Assembly (NCBI GenBank): GCA_036365455.1
Contig: JAWQUS010000003.1
Span: 6,716,001 to 6,780,000 of the forward strand
Length of the DNA: 64,000 nt
Direction of reading: 5' to 3'
Source: Macrosoma leucophasiata
Lineage: Eukaryota; Arthropoda; Insecta; Lepidoptera; Hedylidae
Shown here piece by piece: positions 46,701-56,926 of the stretch. How positions within the stretch are numbered: the first letter of the stretch is position 1; each line of letters begins with the position of its first letter. The notes under the pieces are model-generated. The model did no database searches. It had not been told where the DNA came from and was given only the letters and a program-made list of their open reading frames with translations. A program made the position numbers and the translations under genes.

Positions 46701-49700
46701 ACTTTAATTATGATTCGGGCATTACTTCAACCGTACGTTCAAGTACGAATGTCCGAATACCTACGTTTTTAGGGATCCATATCCAAAGGGTAAGAACGGG
46801 ACCGTATTTCTAAGACTCCAATGTCCATCACTCCATCCGTCCGTCCGTCCGTAAACGTGACTAGATAGTTCTTTGAGCTTTGAGTATCTTTGAGCGACCC
46901 TCAATATTGTCTATCAAGCAACTTCACGTAGTGACATCTATGTTTTGCGAGTACTGTACCTACATTTTGTTTCGCGTTTGTTCTGAGGGGTAGTTTTCAG
47001 CACTATCGTGTTCCGGTTAGATTGTATTGTATGGCCCCTTAATAACTATCACAGAGACATTACAACACAGGTCTCAGGGGTGGCAACGCATCTGCATTTT
47101 CACCTCTGATTTTTTGTAGATGTCTATAGGCTGTACTCATCACTTAACATCCATGTAACCGCATGCTTGATTGTCATCTTGGTTAAAAAAAAGATAATCT
47201 AGCCAAATCGGCAGTATGTGTAATTAAAATAAAAACTAAATTTTATATTTTTAAACTAATATATGCGTAATATTAATTTTCCTGGGAAATAACATATAAC
47301 TATATAAATTATCGTTACGAAACATATTTAATTCGTAAAGTAACTCCAGAGTAAGTATTTAATTAAAAAACACGTCACAGTCAGTGAATGTAACATCCCA
47401 AAGTCAAAGTATTATTTAACGGTCCTTCTGATAGCTTAGGAGTTTCCATAAGGAAAAAATATAACTATAATATATTTTAATATAAAATCATATCTTCTGC
47501 CAAGCGTTACATTACCAGTTTGAAGCAATATATAAAGCGTAGTTTAAGCCGTATGGACATGTAGTAATTATTCATTATTGTTGATTATAGATCTTCAATC
47601 TATTCTTTACCATTAAAGTAATAATAATATATTATTACAACGCGGTAAACTCTAACCCCCTTATTCATAAACGTATTTTAGCTGTGTTGCTAATGTCTCC
47701 TTTGTCCTTTTCTATCCTGCACATTTGACAATGCAATTGACAAAGACAAAGCATTCTATAGCTAAAACGTATCTAATGTACGTTTATGAACAAGGGGGTA
47801 AGACTTAATTAAACATAGACCTACACTTCCATGCTATTTGGATTATTGTGATAGGTTGTAATTCCACTGTGCACGACTCTCTACTTATTGGAGGGAGTTT
47901 TAGCTTTCAATATTAAAATTGTCGAATATTTTCATAAGGATTTGTACAAATGACTTCCTTGCTCGATACTGTACCTAGAATACCTACATAGTTGAGATTT
48001 CAACCTCGTATCATATGATATGAATGTCATGACAAACCCTTCGCCCCTGCCTCCACGATGGCATGACCCTCAAGACAAATGAGAGCATTTGTCTAGCACC
48101 GCGCCCGCCGCGCCGTTTTAGTAAGAATATTATGATGTATGTATCTATATGTATAATATGGAACTTGTTTTATTTTATACCCAAGCCTTTTATTGTTGTT
48201 TTAATAAATATTGAGAAACCCCCAGTGGGTTTCTCAATATTTATTAAAACAATACATGTTAATTATTTTGCGTAAGTAGTTACGTACCTGCTGTGTATAA
48301 ACATTTTTATTAATACGTTTTTTAGGAAATACCACGTATTATAGTATTAGCACCAACACCTACCATATGACAATAAATTCAGGAATGTCACCTTCGTACA
48401 ATTTCTATGAAACCGTTTTGAACACCGAACAGAAATTCTGTTCTGTGGTTGTGAATATTGACTGTTGAATATACCTAGGTAGTTTTAATTCAAATTTTGA
48501 AAGATGTTTAATACCTGTCCCACAACATCAGAAATGTACCGAATTAGGAGTTATTGAAATTTACGAAAATGTTAAACTAAGACGCTTTGTTTGACGAAAC
48601 AAAAAAGAAGTTATAGTCAATTGAAAATTTACTTTGCATTGCTGCTAAGCATTGCTTCAAAACTTTTAAACAGAGTTGAATGCGGTTTACATAAACATAT
48701 TTAATTTATACTATCTGTGCCTGTGAATTTAATAAAATTATTGTTCAGTATCTACGCGGACGAAATCGTGGGCACAGCTACTTTGAAATAAGTAAGTAGG
48801 TACGTTAGAAATATTTTGCAGAATTTCCAGCACACAATAGGATTAACCCTATGAAATCCCAAGCGCGGATTCTGTGGTCGCAAGACCGGTCTCTGTGATT
48901 CATGTTTTAGAGGTGAACTATTACTATCAATGTACCAAGGCCAGTGGATAAGAATAAATTGTATTAAAGTGTAATCTAAACTAGCGACCCACCTTACCTT
49001 TGTACGGACGGATACGGACGGCGTTCTTCCTAAGAATGCATCCGTCGGTTTAGTAGCACCAAAACATTATAATAATAATAGGCAATGACAACCCTTGATA
49101 GGTACGTCCCACTGCTGAGCACGAGTCTCTCCCCTTCTTGGGAGGAGGCCTCTACCACGCTGCTCAAATGCGGGTTGGTGGAGATAACTCTTAGTGGCCG
49201 ACAAGCTGTCGGATGTTTTCAAATCGCCCATAAGGCCTCCGAAAAGGTTTAACGACTGCTATCTATCGATAGCAACCGGGACCGTACCCTCCGAAGCATG
49301 GAAATGCGCATTTAAATTTGCCACTAGCGGTCACCCACCACACACCCTACCGCGCCCGTATCGCTTTACCGAGTAGATCGCTTCCGATCTACACCAGCCG
49401 CGCGGCCATGTGAGCTTCCCAAACCAGCCCACCAAAATATTATTAAAAGTTATTGTTAATGTAAAATTTTACGAAGACTTTATATCATCATTTCAGCCGA
49501 AAGACGTCCACTGCTGAACAAAGGCCTCCCCCAAAGAATGCCACAACGAACGGTCCTGGGCCGCCCTCATCCAACGATTGCACCCGACCTTCACCAGGTC
49601 GTCGGTCCACCTCATGGGGGGCCTGCCTACCTGCGGTACGCGGTCGCCACTCCAGAACTCTTCTGCCCCAACGGCCGTCAGTTCTGCGAGCTATGTGCCC

Positions 49701-52700
49701 TGCCCACTGCCACTTGAGTTTCACTATTCGATGGGCTATGTCGGTGACTTTGGTTCTCATGCGGATCTCCTCGTTTCTGATTCGATCTCGCAGTGAACCT
49801 CCGAGCATAGCCCGCTCCATTGCTCTCTGAGTGACCTTGAGCCTTCTTATGAGGCCCATAGTGAGCGACCACGTTTCAGTTCCGTATGTCATCACTGGCA
49901 ACACACATTGGTCAAAGACCTTCTTCTTCAGACACTGTAGTAAATTTGACGAGAAGATATAACGCAGCTCCCCGAACGCTGCCCATACGAGTTGGATTCG
50001 GCGATTGACCTCTTTCTCGAAGTTGGATCTACCTACCGACCTAAGACTTTATTTACCTTTACCAATATTTTGGTGCAACCAAACCTTACCGCGCCGTAAC
50101 GTGCCACGTCGACAGTAGGCGCCGTCCCTTAGACAACACTTGATGCCTATAGGTATTCTCCGAAGGACCTAAACGCAGCAAAAGTGACCTGCTACCTCTT
50201 GACTACTGAGGCAGTCAACTTAAGGATTGAAAATGGTTTTTGTTTATTAAGTACTCACCCAGGTTGATATTCTTCATACGGGTAGTCCCGTCGGTCGTTG
50301 TAATCATAATAATCACCGAAAGCCCTGCGTTTGTGGTCATGTTTACCGTCAAGGCAATCGCGGTGATCGTGGTCAAATCTATTTTCATCGTAATAATGCC
50401 GCCATTTACGACCCAAAGATGTTCGGCTCAGTGTCGACAATAAAACTGTGAAAAAAGATATTTTTTTAGTAATTACTATTAAATCAAATTCTGATGTGGA
50501 CTAAAAGGTTCACTCTGTCCGAAAACCAGACAAAATTCTTTAAACAATTAAACAGACCGTATGTGGTCTGTGGGACTGTGCCTCCCATAAATTGGTCATG
50601 ATGTAACGTAGTAGGTACAACAGTAAATATTGCACATCGAGCCTACGAAAGAGACAATCGGCTAGTTTCGACTTCGTAGAGCGTCGTAGAGCGTTGTCTC
50701 TGCTGCACACTGCCTACTACGTAACCACTGATAGTCCGGTATTGCTCAAAACTTGATCAAAATGGTCGACAAATGTCAATTATGTAAGGTGCAAAAGAGA
50801 TAACGCTCTACAGACTCGACATAAGCCGAAATCTCTTTCCTAAGGTCGATGTGTAATATTTATTGTTAAATACTGTATTTGTGTGATACACTACTGCAGA
50901 AAAGATTTGTTACAAACCTTTCTTCTGCTGCATATTATTATATTTTATTGGTGGTAGAGTTCGAGTGTAAAGACTCGAGGCCGTGGGTACCATCGCACTA
51001 TCGTTCAGCGTATTCAGCACTATCGTGTTCCGGTTAGATGGGAATGTATGGCCCCTTAATACCTAACTATCACAGAGACAAAAGAACTAAGGTGTCGGGG
51101 GCGGCAAATCTGCATTTGACTTGTAGTTTTTATGTAGATGTCTATAGACTACAACATTCACATAACATTCATGTGAACTGCGTGCTTGTTTGCCACCTTC
51201 ATTACATATAATATATAAATTTATACTTTTTGTACATTAAATTTGACCCGGAATTATAAATGTCCCATGAATCTCCAGTCACCTTGTATAATGCGTACAG
51301 TACGAACAATTAATATTGCACATCGAGCCTGCGAAAGAGACGATCGGCTCGTTTCGACTTCGTAGAGCGTTATCTCAGTTGCACACTGCCACGTAAGCAC
51401 TGACAGTCCGGTATTGGTCAAAACTTGATCAAAATGGGCGACAAACGTCAAATAAGTACGGTGCGAAAGAGATAACGCCCTACAGACACGAAATAAGCCG
51501 AAGTCTCCTTCCTAGGCTCGATGTGCAATATTAATTATTGTTGAGCTCTGTACAGTTACATTACGTTACGTTATTAACACACCATATTATCATACTTTGA
51601 TCACAGGATAAACCTCATCTTTAAAGAGGGTGACACAATGAAACAAAAGATAATTTTGTACTCTGTTCATTAAAAATATTACAAAAAATATTATTTTATT
51701 ATATCTGTATCTATCTATAGGTATGGTAAATCTCGTAGCCACGAGTAGTCCTGTTGTTAGCAGTTATCTATGAGACCACTCTGGTGGCTCGAGAATCGTG
51801 CCTAAGAACTCTGTGGAAATCCATCTCCATCTGACATCAATGCAATAGAAATACAGACACCAACCACAATAATATACCTAGGTACCTAATCAAATGCGGT
51901 TGAACAGACAATGTAGATCTTTACACTCATACGTAATCGGTACTTAGATAAATACCTAAATAATTATTTACCCTGATGAATTACCAACACCAAGACAAAA
52001 TAAATAGATATTTATATTTACCATACAAATATTTATATTCGGGTGGGAATTGAACTCACGACCATTGGTAAACCAATCAGGGTCGGTGACGAGACGAGTA
52101 AAACCAACCGCTAAAAAAAGAAAATAGTTGGTAAAACTATAAAGACAATGAAACTCTGATTTTTCATGTCTATTTGTAGTTACTGTAATATGAAGAACTG
52201 TAATCTGGTAATCGGTTTCATTCATCATTTAAAGCAATAACAAACGGTCAGTTTATCGCTATTGCTATTGCTCCCGTACACGTCGGAGCTAAAAATAAAA
52301 CGCTTTTCTAACCTAAACTCGGATAAAAGTGATTTAGTTAGGCGGTGGAACCGCTGTTTCGATTAAATAGTAGATAATGTACGGTCTTGTTATCTCAGGA
52401 CAAAGAAGCCAAGAGCCAATAAGTCTAGATCAACACATTTGTATTGACCTCTGGTTTGTGTAAATATATCAATATTCTAGTATTTATTTACGTCTTACGT
52501 AAGGGCGAAATTCACAGACCAAACTATGACTTTAATTTAATGTAGACTCAAGCTATATCACAGTAAGGACCTACCTTTAATTTAGTGTCTTATTAAATCT
52601 AATCATTAAGAGCCTATTACACCGTCGTAAAAAAATACGTTTCAGGTACGTTTCCAAACCAGTTGATTTCACCGATGAAAATTATTCGTGATAAAGTTGA

Positions 52701-53891
52701 AAATGGATGCAAATTTTAAGCTAAAACGCGTTTTATTAAACTCAGTTTTCGGAGCAAACGGTGAAATCCGCTCTTTAGTCTCTTATTTTACTTCACATAA
52801 TGAAGACATACTGCCCAAATTAAACCCTGAAAAACAAATGTCTTAATGACTATTAGATTAAGTGAAGTAAGGTGAAATAAGAGTTTGACACGTCTGTGAA
52901 ACAAAATAAGCATTAAAAAGTTCGACTCTAAAGTCTGTCTGGGAAAGTCGTTGTGAAGCCTATTATTATTCTCGTCCTTACAGAACTGTATGCTTATTTG
53001 CCATTTACGAAATTCACGACCAAAGGGACAGCAGGTAGGTATATTTTCTTTGTTCACATTTTGGTTCATAGATTGGGACTTTGACAGTCCGATCGAAGTG
53101 TAGATTTTGAGTGTGGTGTCTAATATTAGAATCACTTATTAAATCAATATCTACTACTCGACCTCTTCGGTTCTCATATATAGGAACTAGACATACGTTA
53201 AAAAGTCACCAAACTAGTAGGTGATCCGAATCTAGATCGACCTTCAACTATCTATTTACCGAATGAAACATTGTTTTTATCAAATTTCATACAGAAACAA
53301 ACACGTATTATTTTGTATGTATTGCCTATCAAAATACCTACATTAGTTTAAGTGTACCTACATTGTTGGAATCGTGAGATATGCTTCTGATTTTTAGCTA
53401 AAATGTCATTCTACAAAAAAGTACCTAACTAAAGCAAATTAGGGATCTTAAGGCAGATTCTTCACCAATTAAAGTATTTTTCCTACTCCAGAAGTGATTG
53501 ATGGTGTTGTTTACTACCATCACCAGCATTCCATATTCTATATGTATATTAGGTACCTAAGTATATTTTTTACATTCTGACAAATGTTGATCAAAGAAAG
53601 ACCTACAAAACATGTAGGTAAGTATGTCATTGTATGCACTATCTATCCCAAAGGTTGGTTAACGAAATAAGATTTCATGTTTTTCAATCTAACACATTGA
53701 TACTTTTGTCACAAATGAATTGTATCATGTTTTGGCGCAATGAAAATTAAATTGCCTTAATTTATACGATAAACCGGCTCACAAAGGTAAGATGGAGCAG
53801 ACATGGCAAAATCGTCTTCAATTAATTAGAACGACAACAAAAATATCACTTTCACATATTACTTACGCGTTATTATTATTAATTTGTCCAT
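40531..53891 (-). CDS. Secreted three-domain Kazal-like serine protease inhibitor (complete, 6 exons)
   Basis: Spliced model on the minus strand: 53891-53867, 50445-50259, 44317-44166, 42998-42810, 41673-41467, 40745-40531. It totals 975 nt, or 324 aa plus stop. Every intron is GT-AG and all phases agree (1, 2, 1, 1, 1). Residues 1-20 form a signal peptide (MDKLIIIT then LLLSTLS). Residues 21-71 are rich in H, D, R and Y. Three repeated domains follow, each with C-X3-C-X9-C-X14-C-X3-C and a YxPVCG core (cysteines at 86-119, 149-182 and 218-251). A sixth cysteine lies 11 residues further on, in the next exon (131, 194, 263). The tail is acidic and ends FEER. Kazal domains normally inhibit serine proteases by presenting a loop just before the PVCG core. 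C4 is displaced from the classical position, so inhibition is inferred and not certain. The gene lies 580 bp upstream of the JHBP gene on the same strand. Confidence 0.88.
41467..41673 (-). CDS. Kazal-like gene exon 5 (domain 3)
   Basis: 207 nt, TTTTCAG acceptor, GTAAGG donor, phase 1 in and out. Linker AVKLLRTGSC is followed by a T/Q/P/E-rich spacer and domain 3: CIQNC, YDPVCGSNG, YNNIGALKCAKRCGV. It is very like exon 4, consistent with exon duplication. Confidence 0.88.
41800..42085 (+). repeat. Family C repeat copy in intron 4 of the Kazal-like gene
   Basis: ccatcatcgccacgcttggc, gatcgcagtggcggcagctt, ctaccgtcctatcgg and gaattcttccgttagtgggt match the 14491 copy in order without the B insertion. 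Confidence 0.6.
42190..42400 (+). repeat. Family B repeat, degenerate
   Basis: tgctggtagagctgccgtgac and caccaccgcattatctta are clear; the rest is weak. Intron 4 of the Kazal-like gene. Confidence 0.5.
42810..42998 (-). CDS. Kazal-like gene exon 4 (domain 2)
   Basis: 189 nt, CCAG acceptor, GTACGA donor, phase 1 in and out. It begins with the linker DVQLKYSSAC, whose cysteine completes domain 1, then domain 2: CIQSC, YNPVCGTNG, YNNIGRLGCARSCGV. Confidence 0.88.
44166..44317 (-). CDS. Kazal-like gene exon 3 (domain 1)
   Basis: 152 nt, TTTCCAG acceptor, GTATGG donor. It encodes a proline-rich linker and domain 1: CLYAC, YKPVCGTDN, YANVGRLQCAMICG. Entry is in phase 2 and exit in phase 1. The sixth cysteine is supplied by exon 4. 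Confidence 0.87.
44628..44830 (+). repeat. Helitron-like repeat in intron 2 of the Kazal-like gene
   Basis: Same block as 16890-17030 (ggagtgtctgtttgtaat, accgctttttactaaa, (TGTC)n) ending ggtgcgggccgctagt. Confidence 0.5.
45563..45815 (-). repeat. Family B repeat in intron 2 of the Kazal-like gene
   Basis: Minus-strand copy from tgtcataaagtagaaacaatcatgcag to the gttctatcaccag start, degenerate in the middle. Confidence 0.7.
46557..46650 (-). repeat. ~93-bp repeat, inverted partner of 36420-36512
   Basis: Reverse complement reads aatgtattgaaacaatgttt ... cttatgttcacaacgttggtaactcatttactgatgg. Confidence 0.55.
46985..47195 (+). repeat. Family B repeat, 5'-truncated
   Basis: tttcagcactatcgtgttccgg through ggcaacgcatctgcat to ggttaaaaaaaag. 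Confidence 0.7.
47655..47799. mobile_element. 145-bp MITE
   Basis: Inverted ends acccccttattcataaacg (left) and cgtttatgaacaagggggt (right), one mismatch, with a second inverted block (acgtattttagct / agctaaaacgt) inside and TA at both edges. Confidence 0.75.
48196..48252. repeat. Perfect hairpin (26-bp arms, 5-nt loop)
   Basis: Arm 48196-48221 (ttgttttaataaatattgag...), loop ccagt, exact complement 48227-48252. In intron 2 of the Kazal-like gene. Confidence 0.9.
49066..49415 (+). repeat. Family D repeat in intron 2 of the Kazal-like gene
   Basis: taataataataggcaatgac, cccactgctgagcacgagtc, gctatctatcgatagcaacc, gatctacaccagccgcgcgg. Confidence 0.75.
49482..50030 (-). mobile_element. RTE-type LINE 3' end (KLKWQWAGHIARRTDGRWG subfamily)
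   Basis: A 138-codon minus-strand frame reads YGTETWSLTMGLIRRLKVTQ, RAMERAMLGGSLRDRIRNEE, VKLKWQWAGHIARRTDGRWG and RRVLEWRPR, typical of the C-terminal end of RTE reverse transcriptases. It ends in the 3' UTR cgtctttcggctgaaatgatgatat. 5'-truncated; it sits in intron 2 of the Kazal-like gene. Confidence 0.88.
50259..50445 (-). CDS. Kazal-like gene exon 2 (charged/aromatic N-terminal segment)
   Basis: 187 nt between a TTTTTTCACAG acceptor and a GTGAGT donor. It completes the signal peptide and encodes a 51-residue segment full of H, D, R and Y (for example HDHRDCLDGKHDHKRR and DYYDYNDRRDYPYEEY). I recognise no domain in it. It has one cysteine. The composition suggests a disordered, possibly metal- or polyanion-binding leader. 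Confidence 0.82.
50639..50857. mobile_element. MITE, family J copy 2
   Basis: attgcacatcgagcctacg ... aaggtcgatgtgtaat with extended sub-terminal inverted repeats (gtagagcgt / acgctctac). Confidence 0.75.
50948..51215 (+). repeat. Family B repeat in intron 1 of the Kazal-like gene
   Basis: gtggtagagttcgagtg through cactatcgtgttccgg and gactacaacattcacataac to ttgccaccttcattacat. Confidence 0.7.
51315..51539. mobile_element. MITE, family J copy 3 with ATTAAT target duplication
   Basis: attgcacatcgagcctgcg ... taggctcgatgtgcaat, bounded by ATTAAT at 51309-51314 and 51540-51545. Best-preserved copy. Confidence 0.8.
52504..52935. mobile_element. Inverted-repeat element, family M
   Basis: Left part gggcgaaattcacagacc; interior gtttccaaaccagttgatttcaccgatg and aagctaaaacgcgttttatt; right end near gtctgtgaaac...gcattaaaaagttcg. 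Interior recurs inverted at 61760-61930; an end fragment recurs at 534-645. Confidence 0.5.
53867..53891 (-). CDS. Kazal-like gene exon 1 (start codon and signal peptide core)
   Basis: 25 coding nt: ATG plus seven codons and one base, then donor GTAAGT. The encoded MDKLIIIT joins exon 2 in phase 1 to give a continuous hydrophobic signal peptide. The ATG is in a good context (ATGG, preceded by CACAAT). It was found by working back from the phase requirement of exon 2, and the exact fit is strong support. Confidence 0.82.
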
Positions 53892-54015
53892 ATTGTGATT
53901 ATTTTGTTATAAAACAATTTGTTTTGGTTTTTCCTCTAACGTCGCACTCCGCACGCGATCACCTGTTTCTCAAGACTCACACAACAAAATGACGAAAGCT
54001 TATCTACGTGTGTAG

Positions 54016-54022
54016 GTTTATA
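54016..54022 (-). promoter_or_regulatory. Possible TATA box of the Kazal-like gene
   Basis: TATAAAC on the minus strand, 125 bp upstream of the ATG at 53891. Start of transcription near 53990 would give a leader of about 100 nt. Weak evidence, based on position only. Confidence 0.3.
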
Positions 54023-54080
54023 AAAAATACACCTCCTACCAACGGCAACTCGTTATATTCACTCATTCACATACTGACTA

Positions 54081-54894
54081 GGGATGTTATGGAGCTTCGT
54101 ATCCGTATCCGACAAATATCTTTCTACCCATGGACGTAACCGAATTTGAAATAAAAGTTTCTGATAAGGTAAACTATACGCGTGTATTCCCGGTATCCAC
54201 AGCTAAATGAATGCATTCAATCATTCATACATGTAAAACCCACGACTCAGCGTTTACGTTAAGATAAAAAAGCACCAGAGATAAAGCATAATACAACTTA
54301 ACTAATACACTTTCATCTCTAATAGTCCCCGACCCAGAGATTGATTCAGAGCCACTATCACAAGACTACGGAGGTAGTGTATGGTCAGTCGAGTTTTGAA
54401 TAAATACGGACACCTATCTGCGGAGTCGAAATAAGATGTTCTATCACGGTTTTCTTTAGCAGATTTACCGACAGTAGGAACCTAATGTCTCATGTGGTGC
54501 ACATCTTCTTGCGTCTTGTGTATGAAACTGGTTCAATTGAGGCAGAGGAGCCACCTAACAATAACTGACTTTTTTGTTGCAAATGATAACCTAGAAATAT
54601 AATAATTCTACATTCAACCATCGAAATCGTATCCAAAACTAGCCGATAATCCGAAATAATTTCATATCCTTGACTTATATACGCATCAATTCGTATCCGA
54701 ATATGGATATGGATGCGGATAATATATGAATAACATTATATCAACATCATTAAAATCCCAGATGAATAATTTGTATATGTATCCATATGTACGCAGCCTA
54801 AGTTATTGATTTAAAATTATTTCAGACTATCGGAATATTATTCAAATATCCGTATACATATCCAGATCCGAAATATCATATCCGTAACATCCCT
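54081..54894. repeat. Possible inverted-ended element rich in 'atccgtatcc' motifs
   Basis: agggatgttatgga at the left and tccgtaacatccct at the right are inverted with one mismatch. Between them lie a decayed SINE piece (54180-54370) and clusters of ggatatgg/tccgtatcc. No coding frame and no clear target duplication. Confidence 0.4.
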
Positions 54895-55059
54895 TATACG
54901 GACTCAATCTGAGGCTGCATTTGAAACCTATCACAAAATGCGAGCCGGAATCGCGAATGGATTGTTCCGTATACAATGTTATGTACACCACGCTAATAAA
55001 TGAGCACCTATGTAATGAGTAATTGTGTAATTCCCCAATGCCTTTGGTGGTTACCATTT

Positions 55060-56730
55060 TTTAATTTTCTTTTTAAATAATAATTACAAACCTGAATAGG
55101 AATGAGATATATTAAAAATAGAATGCTTATATGTACGTTCGATTGTTATTTAATTAACTAGTCTACCGGCTTTGTTTACAACTTAAAGGTACATAAATCA
55201 GTAGTCGTAACGAATTGCTGCTCCCTCTACCAATAATTATTCGTAGTGCTCCGCTCTTCGGGAGATAAATGAATGCGCTCAGTACTGGAACCTACTCTGC
55301 ATATCCAGATCGTCTGTTGGCTAAACCGTTGAGAGTTGCGTGTGCTCCCAATCGGTCTGTAGATTTCTATTTCACAAGTACTTATTTCGAAAACAAAGTT
55401 CCGTTGTGCTATCAGGTTACATGCTAAAACGTGAATTGGGAAAGAGTTGAGCACTGTTCTTTGGTATAAGTATAACATATTTGAGCTTCAAGTTACCATG
55501 CATCAGAAATGCTGCTGTCTAGACCGGAGGAATGTTGCCACGGTAGTTTGCTAGTTTACTAATTATTATAGGGACCTGGCGTGAAGATACATACATACTA
55601 ATTATTATACTTCGAAAATACCATTTTATTTTAAATGTTCAATAGTATAAGTAGCCTATTTATATAATCTGGCATTATCAGAATCTGGCATTTTGAGTAT
55701 TTGGCATTCACAGAATCTGGTGTTTCTAGAGCCTGACATTTGTCGAAAAATTCAGTTATCTAGATAATGCACGATCTGTTATGAAAATAAAATCATTATT
55801 AAAAAAATATTTTCTCCTGCAATGCGGACAATTTTCAAAGCTGTACAAGTTAAACCGCGGGTAAAGTTTAGTTATACATAAAACAAGATCAGAAACGAGT
55901 CAAGTCAAATGACCATGAAAAAATTGCCTTCTACAATTTTTTCTTGAAATTAAACCGCAATTTCGATAACAAACATAAAATTAATGTTAGCAGAAGTGTC
56001 TAATTAAAGTAATTGGGTTTCAAGGTAATAGATAGATCTTTATAGTACCTATCGTTATCTCCAATTACTTTCTTAGTGCTCGAAAGTAGGTATAAAATAG
56101 ATTATATTCTAGGTTTAGTTCCAATAAAGTAAGTTAAATGATACAATGAAAATTACTAATTTTATCCTATAACAACTGATTAATATCCGTATAAAAACCC
56201 ATTATTGTTCCGTAATCCTTTTAAAATACCAGTAAACACAGAAGTATGGGGTCCTCCATTGAGCACGTGTATTTTTTTTTTGGAATAAAATAGGTAGGTA
56301 CATATCGTAGAGTAATTGGGTTCATAACATCTTTCTTGAGGTTAACTTTAGTTTGTCTATGTAATCTTTTCTTCAATACGCTTAGTTGTGTGACTAATAA
56401 TGTGCTAAGTATATTTACCATTGAAGAAATTTTCGGTGATCCAAAACCATTGCAAATTAGACTTCATCACCACACAAATAATGCACCGACATGATCTACC
56501 GGACATTTCTTCGGTGATACATTTAGAGCGTCAGTGATTGACGTCATAATCGAACTGGAACTTCTCATAACTAGATCTGCGCTTGGAACTGATTTCAATT
56601 GCTTTCTACCGGTAACCCTGAGATACTTGGAAATACCTACTCAGAGATGGTGAAGCTGGGACAGGAAAGTTTATTTACTGGTCATAGGGCTGCAGGTGCG
56701 AACATCAAGGGCGTGGACACTATTGTCAGA
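55060..56730. other. No gene seen
   Basis: AT-rich. Contains a short RTE tail (gggacctggcgtgaagatac at 55571) and a series of 'tctggcatt' motifs at 55668-55745. Confidence 0.45.
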
Positions 56731-56731
56731 G

Positions 56732-56926
56732 AATATGTAATAATACTACGTATAGAATGGATACTTCGACGTCCCGCCCGGTTTTCCCGCCTCACCCAAC
56801 CTCCTTGTCTTATGGGAGACGTTTGGTATTCTCTACGTGCTATGCACAAGGTGCACGTGTAAATACACGTCACTGATTGATGTCTGTGTAATAGAGATCA
56901 AATTAAGAGTTTGTATGAAATTTTAG
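56732..56926 (+). repeat. Two-copy GC-rich repeat, copy 2
   Basis: Same order of motifs and nearly the same length as 15194-15391, including the same first 20 bases. Confidence 0.75.

Noticed and set aside
50240..50443. 67-codon plus-strand frame
   Set aside because: Antisense of Kazal-like exon 2.
56599..56862. 87-codon plus-strand frame
   Set aside because: Its second half is the two-copy repeat at 56732, and nothing in the first half is recognisable.
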